DNA of 44,616 bases from DASQUK01 sp046723645 (lineage in GTDB: Bacteria > Actinomycetota > Acidimicrobiia > Acidimicrobiales > VFJN01), in contig JBKOUY010000002.1 in NCBI GenBank assembly GCA_046723645.1, positions 1-44,616 of the forward strand. The letters run 5' to 3'. Both the position numbers and the translations under genes were made by a program. Within the stretch, counting starts at the first letter, position 1. Each line of letters starts with the position of its first letter. The notes below the pieces were generated by a model. That model worked only from the letters and a program-made list of their open reading frames with translations. It searched no databases and was not told the DNA's origin. This document shows positions 7,639 to 14,578 of this stretch, piece after piece.

Positions 7639-9495
7639 TCAGGTCCCAGCGACCGCAGGGGCGACGAACTCCGCCAGGTGCACGCCATGGTCGGCGGCGA
7701 GCATCTCTGCCGCCTTCTCGCCGATCATGATCGATGCCGCGTTGGTGTTGCCGCTGACCACGTTGGGCATGATGCTGGCGTCTGCGACCCGCAGGCCGTC
7801 GACGCCGATCACATGCAGCCGCAAGTCGACCACGCTGCCCATCCGGCACGTCGACGTCAGGTGGTACACGGTGAACGAGTAGTGCCGGGCCAGGTCCTCG
7901 AGCAGCTCGTCGCTCGGGGTGTCGCCGGCGACGTGTCCGTGCTTGGCGGCGAGGGCCGGGGGGACCAGCAGCGGGCCGAGCCGCTGCTGCCCGGGCCAGT
8001 TGGCCGCGACGTCGAGCGCCCGGCGAAGCACCGCGATCATGACCTCCATGTCGTAGGGGTCGCCGTAGTAGTTCATCCGGATGTCCGGTTGATCGAGTGG
8101 ATCGGCACTGGCGAGCACGATCTCGCCCTCGCTGTGAGGCTGCACGGGGTTGGCGAGGACGATCACGGTCTCGGCGTCCGGAGCGAGCCGCTGCTCGGGG
8201 TCGTCGAAGTACTCGCCCGGGTCGACCCGGAGGCAGGTCCGCCAGATGGCGTCGTTGTAGCCGCACACGAAGACCGCGAGCTGGGCATCGTGGGTGTGGT
8301 CGTCGCCCAGCCCCGTGGAGAACCAGGCGCACGCCTCGTAGAGCGACGATGCCGCCAGGCCGTGGCCGGTGGTCGCCCACTCGGCAACCCGCCGCTCGGC
8401 CTCCGCCTTGAGGGCCTGCAGCTCCTCGGGCATGTCGGCGTCATCGGCCGGATCGGCGGGCAGGGGTCCCGCCGGCGCCCGCAGCGCGTCGGGGCCCAGG
8501 GAGGTGCCCATCTGGCTCATCGACACGCCGATGCCCGGCGCCGGGTACACGAGGCCGACCTGCAGATGGTCCTTGAGGTGCTTGCCGACGTCGGGGGCGT
8601 CGAGCTGGCACGTGACGCCGACGGCCTCGAGCTCCGCCCTGGGTCCCACCCCCGACAGCATGAGGATCTGGGGCGACCCCACCGCTCCGGCGCTGAGCAC
8701 CACCTCCTTGTCGGACCGGGCGACCGCGGTCTGCCCGTCGGCCGTGCGGTACTCGACCCCGGTCGCCCGCAGCTCGCCGGCACCGCCTTCGAGGATCACC
8801 CTCGTCACCTGTGCCCCGCAGATCACCTCGAGGTTGGGCCGCTGCTCGGCGTCCCCTTCGAGGAAGGCGTGGTAGGTGCTCGACCGCCTCCCGTCGCGCG
8901 TCGTGGTCTGCAGCAGCGACACGACGCCGTCGGCGCCGCCCCGGTCCCGGCCGTTGTAGTCCCCCCTGGGGATCCCGGCCGCGACCGCGGCGTCGACGAA
9001 CTGCTCCGCACCGGTGAGCACGGGAGCCCGCACGGACACGCCCAGGGGGCCCTGCGTGTTGTGGGCATCGGCATCGACGACGATGTCCCCGCTCGGGGCG
9101 AGGCCCTCGCTCTTCTTGAAGTACGGCAGCACGTCGTCGTAGCCCCACCCGTCGGCGCCGCCCGCCGCCCACGAGTCGAAGTCGCCCGGATGTCCCCGCA
9201 CGTAGGCCATGTAGTTGATGCCGGACGACCCGCCGAGCATCTTGCCCCGAGGCACCATCATCCGTCCGCCCATGAGCCCGCGCCCACAGCCGCCGGCGTC
9301 GGCGGTGTACATCCAGTCGGTCGCGGGGTTCTGTTGCAGCGCCGGGCAGGCCGCCGGCATCAGCTCTGCAGGAGGTGGAGCGCCCCCCGCCTCCAGGAGG
9401 GCGACACGACAGGTCGGGTCCTCCGAGAGCCGGGCGGCGACCACCGCACCGGCCGATCCACCGCCCACGACGACGAAGTCAAACTGCCCGTCCAT
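7639..9495 (-). CDS. GMC family FAD-dependent oxidoreductase
   Basis: A 618-residue glucose-methanol-choline oxidoreductase. The FAD-binding GGGSAG is at residues 11-16 with LLEAGG at the end of the second strand. The family signature region LGGSSGINYMAYVRGHPGDFD follows, and the C terminus holds YHLTSTCRMG (catalytic His) and the SGNTNAASIMIGEKAAEML tail. It is about 50-100 residues longer than many choline-dehydrogenase-like members, because of an Ala/Pro/Glu-rich insert after roughly residue 330. The ATG at 9495 is preferred over a TTG at 9504. It is the last gene of the minus-strand rhamnose locus. It could oxidise a sugar or an aglycone alcohol released from a rhamnoside, but this is guesswork and the sequence does not show the substrate. 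Confidence 0.85.
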   Translation of the reverse strand: MDGQFDFVVVGGGSAGAVVAARLSEDPTCRVALLEAGGAPPPAELMPAACPALQQNPATDWMYTADAGGCGRGLMGGRMMVPRGKMLGGSSGINYMAYVRGHPGDFDSWAAGGADGWGYDDVLPYFKKSEGLAPSGDIVVDADAHNTQGPLGVSVRAPVLTGAEQFVDAAVAAGIPRGDYNGRDRGGADGVVSLLQTTTRDGRRSSTYHAFLEGDAEQRPNLEVICGAQVTRVILEGGAGELRATGVEYRTADGQTAVARSDKEVVLSAGAVGSPQILMLSGVGPRAELEAVGVTCQLDAPDVGKHLKDHLQVGLVYPAPGIGVSMSQMGTSLGPDALRAPAGPLPADPADDADMPEELQALKAEAERRVAEWATTGHGLAASSLYEACAWFSTGLGDDHTHDAQLAVFVCGYNDAIWRTCLRVDPGEYFDDPEQRLAPDAETVIVLANPVQPHSEGEIVLASADPLDQPDIRMNYYGDPYDMEVMIAVLRRALDVAANWPGQQRLGPLLVPPALAAKHGHVAGDTPSDELLEDLARHYSFTVYHLTSTCRMGSVVDLRLHVIGVDGLRVADASIMPNVVSGNTNAASIMIGEKAAEMLAADHGVHLAEFVAPAVAGT

Positions 9496-9564
9496 GCCGG
9501 CCAAACGTAGCCGTCACCTCCCCGCCGTGGCTGGGCGTCCCGCCCACGGGGGCGGCCGGGTCCG

Positions 9565-9852
9565 TCAGACCAGCTCGACGCGCAGGACCTCGGTCCGCTC
9601 GACGGCCGCGTCCCGGTCTCCGCTCAACGCGCTGCGCCGTTCGTCGGCCATGTAGGCGGCGAGCGCATCCTCGGACGGGAACTGGACGAGCTGCACCTCC
9701 AGGGGCTGGCCGGCCTCGCCCGCCGTCCGTGCCCGCTCCAGGACCCGCCCGCCGTGGTTGGGCACGAACCGCAGCACCCGGTCCTCGTACGAGATGAGGT
9801 CGTCCTCTCGCCCCCGGCGGGCCCAGAGGAGGACGCACAGGGTCACGGCCAT
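9565..9852 (-). CDS. DUF1330-like small dimeric alpha/beta-barrel protein
   Basis: A 95-residue protein (MAVTLCVLLWARRGREDDLISYEDRV as two short stretches) with the pattern of DUF1330/ABM-like ferredoxin folds: a first strand TLCVLLWA, a helix with a central Tyr (ISYEDRVL), a strand LEVQLVQFPS, and a helix with AAYMADERR. Such proteins usually form dimers and have no firm enzymatic role. The ATG at 9852 is chosen; a GTG at 9864 would add four residues. It lies 24 bases after the lactate dehydrogenase stop and 69 bases before the GMC gene, so it seems to belong to the same transcript. Function unknown. Confidence 0.65.
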   Translation of the reverse strand: MAVTLCVLLWARRGREDDLISYEDRVLRFVPNHGGRVLERARTAGEAGQPLEVQLVQFPSEDALAAYMADERRSALSGDRDAAVERTEVLRVELV

Positions 9853-9876
9853 CGCCCACACCACGTTGTCATCGCC

Positions 9877-11091
9877 TCAGGATCGCGGATCGACCAGCTC
9901 ACGTCCGAGCTTGGCGACGCTGCTCGCACCCACTAGGGCCATCGTGCGGCGGACGTCGGCGCCGAGCAGTCCCAGAGCATGGTCCACGCCCCGCTCGCCC
10001 GCCGCACCCAGGCCGTAGAGATAGGCGCGACCCGCCATGCATGCCCGCGCCCCGAGCGCCACCGCCTTCACGATGTCGCTGCCCCGGCGCACGCCGCCGT
10101 CGCAGATGATCTCCAGCCTGTCGCCGACGGCGTCGGCCACAGGCGCCACCAGGTCCAGCGGTGCCGGCGCCGAGTCGAGCTGGCGGCCACCGTGGTTGGA
10201 CAGGGCGATGGCCTCGACGCCGGCCTCGGCGGCCAGCCTGGCGTCGTCGACGGTCTGGATGCCCTTGATGACGAGCGGACCGTGCCACTCCGAGCGCATC
10301 CACTCCACGTCACGCCACGACAGGCCCGGATCGAACTGGGTGTTCACGTAGTCGGACAGCGTCACCGCGGTCGTGCCGTCGCCGACGTCCGCGGACTCCT
10401 GCACGTTCGCGAACCGGATCGGCTCGGACCGCAGGAACCGCCACGTCCAGCCCGGGTGCACGGCACCGTCGATCAGCGTGCCCAGCCCGATCTTCGGTGG
10501 CAGCGAGAAGCCCCGTCGGACGTCGCGCTCCCGCCGACCGAGCACGGCGGTGTCGACGGTGAGCACCAGCGTCTCGTAGCCGGCGGAGGCGGCGCGCCCG
10601 ATCATCTCCTTCACCAGGCCGCGATCCCGCCAGACGTACACCTGGAACCACTTGGGCCCTGCGCTGGCCGCCGCCACCTCCTCGATCGAGCGGGTGCTCA
10701 GCGTGGACAGCGTGTACGGCAGGCCGGCCCGCGCCGCGGCCCGGGCGACCGCCAGCTCGCCGTCGGGATCTGCGATGCGGGTGAAGCCGGTCGGCGCCAG
10801 GACCAGCGGCAGCGGCAGTGGCCGGCCCAGGAGGGTCGTCGACGGATCGACCTCGCCGACGTCGCGCAGCACCCGCGGCCGGAACGTCACCGCGGCGAAC
10901 GCCGCCGAGTTCGCCGCGAGCGTGCGCTCGTCCTCGGCGGCGCCGTCGATGTAGTCGAACACCCCGCGCGGCAGGCGGCGCCGGGCGATGGCCCTCAGGT
11001 CGGCGACCGATGCGGCCCGCGCCAGCCGGCGCGTCACCGGATCGTGCTCCAAGCGGCGGAACCGAAGCACCGATCGGAGCGTCTCGATCAA
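9877..11091 (-). CDS. lldD: FMN-dependent L-lactate dehydrogenase / alpha-hydroxy-acid oxidase
   Basis: A 404-residue TIM-barrel flavoprotein of the LldD/glycolate oxidase family. It has FDYIDGAAEDE at 45-55, LAPTGFTRI near 98-106, the FMN-phosphate Lys276 in VIKGIQ, SNHGGRQLD at 298-306 with catalytic His300, and CDGGVRRGSDIVKALALG-like sequence at 330-347. It oxidises L-lactate to pyruvate with electrons passed to a quinone or oxygen. In this locus it completes rhamnose breakdown, because RhaEW yields lactate. The start is a TTG at 11089-11091 that shares bases with the DeoR stop codon (TTGA overlap) and has GGAGC seven bases before it, so translation is probably coupled to the regulator gene. 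Confidence 0.88.
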   Translation of the reverse strand: MIETLRSVLRFRRLEHDPVTRRLARAASVADLRAIARRRLPRGVFDYIDGAAEDERTLAANSAAFAAVTFRPRVLRDVGEVDPSTTLLGRPLPLPLVLAPTGFTRIADPDGELAVARAAARAGLPYTLSTLSTRSIEEVAAASAGPKWFQVYVWRDRGLVKEMIGRAASAGYETLVLTVDTAVLGRRERDVRRGFSLPPKIGLGTLIDGAVHPGWTWRFLRSEPIRFANVQESADVGDGTTAVTLSDYVNTQFDPGLSWRDVEWMRSEWHGPLVIKGIQTVDDARLAAEAGVEAIALSNHGGRQLDSAPAPLDLVAPVADAVGDRLEIICDGGVRRGSDIVKAVALGARACMAGRAYLYGLGAAGERGVDHALGLLGADVRRTMALVGASSVAKLGRELVDPRS

Positions 11092-11834
11092 AGGAGCTCC
11101 CAGCGCTCGCGGTAGGGGTCGAGGCGCTCGTCGTCGGGGTCGAGCTCCGTGACGAGCAGGCGCACCCGCCCGGGGGCGAGGGCGCGGGCGGGTGCCCGCT
11201 GACCGAGCTTGCTGGAATCGACGGCCACCACGACCTCGGCGGCCACGTCGGCCAGCGCCAGCTTGACCTCCGCGTCCTCGAGGGTCGCCTCCGAGGTCCC
11301 GTGGGCCGGGTGGAGGGCGGCCGCCGACATGAACAGCCGGCGCAGCAGCACGTCGTGCGCCGTGCGCGTCGCCAGTGGGCCGACCAGGCTGCCGGTCCTC
11401 AGGTCGAGCTGCCCGCCGGTCAGCAGGGCCGTCACCCCCGGCTTGTCCTGGAGCGCGGCGAACGTGTCCTGCCCGTTGGTCACCACCGTGAGATCGCGCA
11501 CGTCTCCCAGGTGGACGGACAGGCGCTGGAGCGTGGTCGATGCGTCGATCCCGATGGCGCCCCCGTCGCCCACCAGCGGGACCAGTTTGGACGCGATCCG
11601 GTCCTTGGCCCGGACATGGCGGCTGAAGCGCTCGGCGAACGGCTGGGGACCGATGGCGACCGCGCCGCCGCGGATCCGCTGCACGACACCCTGCTCGGCC
11701 AGCATGTCCAGGTCGCGGCGGATGGTCATCTCGCTGACGGCGAACGCCGCCGCCAGCTCCACCACCTTGACGCGTCCCTCGCTCTGGACCTGCGCCCCGA
11801 TGCGCTGCAGCCGGTCGATGGCGTCGATGCTCAT
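11088..11834 (-). CDS. DeoR family transcriptional regulator of the rhamnose locus
   Basis: A 248-residue DeoR/GlpR-type regulator. The N-terminal winged helix contains RVKVVELAAAFAVSEMTIRRDL (helix-turn-helix, residues about 20-42) followed by the family's LAEQGVVQRIRGGAV wing. The C-terminal domain binds a phosphorylated sugar in this family, with GDGGAIGIDASTT and VVTNGQ-type segments. DeoR-type repressors control rhamnose operons in rhizobia (RhaR) and other bacteria, so L-rhamnulose-1-phosphate or a related intermediate is a plausible inducer. The ATG at 11834 lies in one arm of a perfect 12-bp inverted repeat, with GGAGG in the loop. It is flanked by rhaB upstream and lldD downstream, and overlaps lldD by 4 bases. 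Confidence 0.88.
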   Translation of the reverse strand: MSIDAIDRLQRIGAQVQSEGRVKVVELAAAFAVSEMTIRRDLDMLAEQGVVQRIRGGAVAIGPQPFAERFSRHVRAKDRIASKLVPLVGDGGAIGIDASTTLQRLSVHLGDVRDLTVVTNGQDTFAALQDKPGVTALLTGGQLDLRTGSLVGPLATRTAHDVLLRRLFMSAAALHPAHGTSEATLEDAEVKLALADVAAEVVVAVDSSKLGQRAPARALAPGRVRLLVTELDPDDERLDPYRERWELL

Positions 11835-11916
11835 TGGCGTGCCTCCGGCCCGCCAATGAGCAAATCGCCGCTTCGCGGCGAGGGCACTGTGCTCATGGTT
11901 CGCTCGCTACGCTCGC
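11828..11916. repeat. Compound inverted-repeat element between rhaB and the DeoR gene
   Basis: Three structures lie side by side. TGCTCATTGGCG at 11828-11839 is matched by its exact complement at 11851-11862, a 12-bp inverted repeat with an 11-base loop that contains the GGAGG of the DeoR gene. A 7-bp hairpin with a 3-base loop sits at 11865-11881 (TCGCCGC/GCGGCGA). A further TGCTCAT copy at 11890-11896 is followed by tandem CGCTCGCT units that run into the rhaB stop codon. This is consistent with an inserted palindromic repeat, or with an RNA switch on DeoR translation. Confidence 0.6.
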
Positions 11917-13257
11917 TCACCACCAACCGTCCCGGCGCTCGGCCAGGTGGCGGCGGGCGTCCGCCAGGTCGTCGTACACGCCCAGGGCGATGCCCTGGAC
12001 GAGGGCGTTGCCGAGCGCCGTGGCCTCGACCGGGCCGGAACTGACCGGCAGTCCGGTCCGCTCGGCCAGCAGCCGGCGGTACAGGGCCGACTGGGCACCG
12101 CCGAACACGTGCACGTCGGTCACGGCGCCCAGCTGGCCGAGGACGGCCGCGGTGCCGGCCGCCTGCGACTCGACGATGCCCCTCACCACCACCGGCGGTG
12201 AGGCGTCGGCAGGTAGCCCCAGGTCGTCGGTGACGGCCGCCAGCATGTCGTCCGGATTGAGGTAGCGGTGATCGGCCACGTCGAGCACCCGCTCGGGGCC
12301 GTCGACCGTGGCCGCCGCCGCCATCAGGTCGGCGATCGGCGGGTCGCCCCACGACGGGCGGCATCGCTCGACCAGCCATGCCCCGGCCAGGTTCTTCAGG
12401 AACCGCACGCCGCCGAGCGCCCCGATCTCGTTCGTGAAGTTTGCGGCCAGCGCGCCGGCACTCAGGTCGGGCTCCGGCTGTTCGCGGCCCACGATCGACC
12501 ACGTCCCGGACGAGACGAACGCGGAGCCCGCACCCGGGTCAGCCCCCATGGCCACGACGGCCGACGCCGTGTCGTGGCCGCCGACCAGGTGCACCGGGAT
12601 GCCCTGCCAGCTGCCCACCCGGGTCCCCGCGGCCAGGATCGGCGGGAGCACCGTGTGATCGAGCCCGACCGCCTGGGCCACCGCCGCAGACCACGCCCCG
12701 GAGCGGATGTCCATGAGGCCGGTCGTGCCGGCGCTGGTGCGCTCCCCGACGGCCTCGCCGGTCAGGTGGAGGACCAGGAGCTCCGGCAGCATCAGCAGGT
12801 GCCGGGCGCGGGCCAGCTCGTCGCGATCGTGGGCCGCGACCTGGAACACGGTGTTGAACGGCTGCAGCTGCACGCCCGTGACTGCGTAGAGCGCCCCGGT
12901 ACCGCCCAACCCCTCGACCACGGACAGGTATCCGTCGGTGCGGTGGTCGCGGTACGACATGGGCGGCGCCACCAGCTCACGCCGCCCGTCCAGCAGCCCG
13001 TAGTCCACGCCCCACGTGTCGAGGCCGATCGACGCCACCGGCCCCGGCTCCAGCGCGACCGCCAACCCCTTCTCCATCTCGGCCACAAGCCGCGACCAGT
13101 CCCACCTCAGGCGCCCGCCGGCGTCCGCCACGGGGGCATGCGCATGGCGGTGGCAGACCGACAGCGCGGGGGTCCCGGGGCCGAGCTCGACCCGGCAGAC
13201 CCTGATCGACGACGCGCCGAAGTCGACGGCGACGACCGCTACCGGCGCCTCGGTCAA
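11917..13257 (-). CDS. rhaB: L-rhamnulokinase (FGGY family)
   Basis: A 446-residue FGGY sugar kinase. The N-terminal ATP-binding phosphate loop VDFGASSIRV starts at residue 11, DTWGVDYGLL carries a conserved Trp/Asp region, and HDTASAVVA plus SSGTWSIVG mark the second actin-like domain. Length and the DTWGVD and SSGTWS motifs agree with RhaB. It phosphorylates L-rhamnulose to L-rhamnulose-1-phosphate using ATP. It begins 4 bases after the rhaI stop codon and belongs to the same operon. An alternative function as fuculokinase is less likely given the rhamnose isomerase and rhamnulose-phosphate aldolase beside it. Confidence 0.92.
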   Translation of the reverse strand: MTEAPVAVVAVDFGASSIRVCRVELGPGTPALSVCHRHAHAPVADAGGRLRWDWSRLVAEMEKGLAVALEPGPVASIGLDTWGVDYGLLDGRRELVAPPMSYRDHRTDGYLSVVEGLGGTGALYAVTGVQLQPFNTVFQVAAHDRDELARARHLLMLPELLVLHLTGEAVGERTSAGTTGLMDIRSGAWSAAVAQAVGLDHTVLPPILAAGTRVGSWQGIPVHLVGGHDTASAVVAMGADPGAGSAFVSSGTWSIVGREQPEPDLSAGALAANFTNEIGALGGVRFLKNLAGAWLVERCRPSWGDPPIADLMAAAATVDGPERVLDVADHRYLNPDDMLAAVTDDLGLPADASPPVVVRGIVESQAAGTAAVLGQLGAVTDVHVFGGAQSALYRRLLAERTGLPVSSGPVEATALGNALVQGIALGVYDDLADARRHLAERRDGWW

Positions 13258-13261
13258 GGCA

Positions 13262-14557
13262 CTACAGCCCCGTCGCCACCGAGTCGACGCCGCGGGCGGC
13301 CGTCACCGCGGCCCGGTACCCGATCGACCGGAACGTGGCGAGAGGGTCGAGCGCCGCGCCGTTGCGACGCCGGGCCTCGGCCACGAGCGGCCGTACGTCG
13401 GTGCGGAACCCGCGGTGGAGCACCTCGGCCGCCCGCGCTGCGTCGTTCGCCTGCTGGGCGTCGGCCAGGTCGGCCCGGTTGACGCACAGGGCCTGGGCGA
13501 GCGCCACCTGGAGGGCGTCGGTGGCCTGGATCATGTCCTCGAGCGGGTCCTTGAGGTTGTGGCTCTCGTCGATCATGTAGGCGGCCTCGGGCATCTGCCC
13601 GCCGCCGGCCTCCAGCAGCTCGCCGATGATGAGGAACAGCTGGAACGGCGTGATCGAGCCGACGGTGAGGTCGTCGTCGCCGTACTTGGAGTCGTTGAAG
13701 TGGAAGCCGCCGAGCCGGCCCACCATCGCCAGCCGCGACACCACCTGCTCGATGTTGGTGTTGGGCAGGTGGTGGCCCAGGTCGACCAGGCACTTGACCC
13801 GGTCGCCGGTGCCCTGCGCCAGCAGCAGCGACGTGCCCCAGTCGTTGTTGACCGACGAGTAGAACGCCGGCTCGTAGGGCTTGTGCTCGGTGTACATCTC
13901 CCAATCGTCTGGCACGTGGGCGTAGATCTCGCGGAGGCCGGCGAGCACCCGCTCGAACTGGCCCCGGAAGCTCGCTTGGCCCGGGTGATTGATGCCGTCC
14001 GCCAGCCACACCGTCACCGCGTGCGAGCCAAGCTCGACGCCCAGGTCGATCACGTAGTGGTTGTGCTCGATGGCCGCCCGCCGGACGGCCTCGTCGACGT
14101 TGGCCAGGCTGCCGAACTTGTAGGACACGGTGCCGTCGTTGGTGGTCGAGGGATTGTCCTGGAACGTGTTGGAGTTCATGGCGTCGAAGCCAATGCCCAG
14201 CTCCGCCGCATGGCGCCGCAGTGCGGCGGCGCCGGCGCCCAACCCCGGATCGTCCCAAGGCACGTGGAGGCTGACCGTGCGGTTGGCGCCAGTCAGCGAG
14301 TTCAGCATCGCGATGTCGTCGATCTTCTCGTAGGTGTCGCGGGGCTCACCGCCACCGGGGAACCGGCCGAACCGGGTGCCGCCCGTCCCCACCGCCCACG
14401 ACGGCGCGGCGGCGCTGAACCGCGCCACCTCGGTGATCACCGCCTCGCCGTCGACACCGGACCGGCCCACGACGTCGAGGGCATGCGCCAGGTCGGACTC
14501 GTGCCACGACAGGCGGAGCTGGTTCTCCTCCTCGATGCGGCTGCGTTCGTTCACCAT
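13262..14557 (-). CDS. rhaI: L-rhamnose isomerase (RhaI type)
   Basis: A 431-residue isomerase of the Pseudomonas stutzeri RhaI type, close to that enzyme's roughly 430 residues. The TIM barrel shows LHVPWDD, MNSNTFQDNPS, YTEHKPYEP, VDLGHHLPNTNIEQ and FHFNDSKYGDDDL, which include the His, Asp and Glu residues that hold the two metal ions in this family. It converts L-rhamnose to L-rhamnulose. The ATG at 14557 follows GGAGGAGACC. It lies 21 bases after rhaEW and 4 bases before rhaB, so operon membership is clear. Confidence 0.93.
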   Translation of the reverse strand: MVNERSRIEEENQLRLSWHESDLAHALDVVGRSGVDGEAVITEVARFSAAAPSWAVGTGGTRFGRFPGGGEPRDTYEKIDDIAMLNSLTGANRTVSLHVPWDDPGLGAGAAALRRHAAELGIGFDAMNSNTFQDNPSTTNDGTVSYKFGSLANVDEAVRRAAIEHNHYVIDLGVELGSHAVTVWLADGINHPGQASFRGQFERVLAGLREIYAHVPDDWEMYTEHKPYEPAFYSSVNNDWGTSLLLAQGTGDRVKCLVDLGHHLPNTNIEQVVSRLAMVGRLGGFHFNDSKYGDDDLTVGSITPFQLFLIIGELLEAGGGQMPEAAYMIDESHNLKDPLEDMIQATDALQVALAQALCVNRADLADAQQANDAARAAEVLHRGFRTDVRPLVAEARRRNGAALDPLATFRSIGYRAAVTAARGVDSVATGL

Positions 14558-14578
14558 CGCGGTCTCCTCCCTACGCCT

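Noticed and set aside
9521..9555. Hairpin in the gap before the GMC gene (TGGGCG/CGCCCA)
   Set aside because: A 6-bp GC stem is expected by chance at this base composition, and no T run follows.
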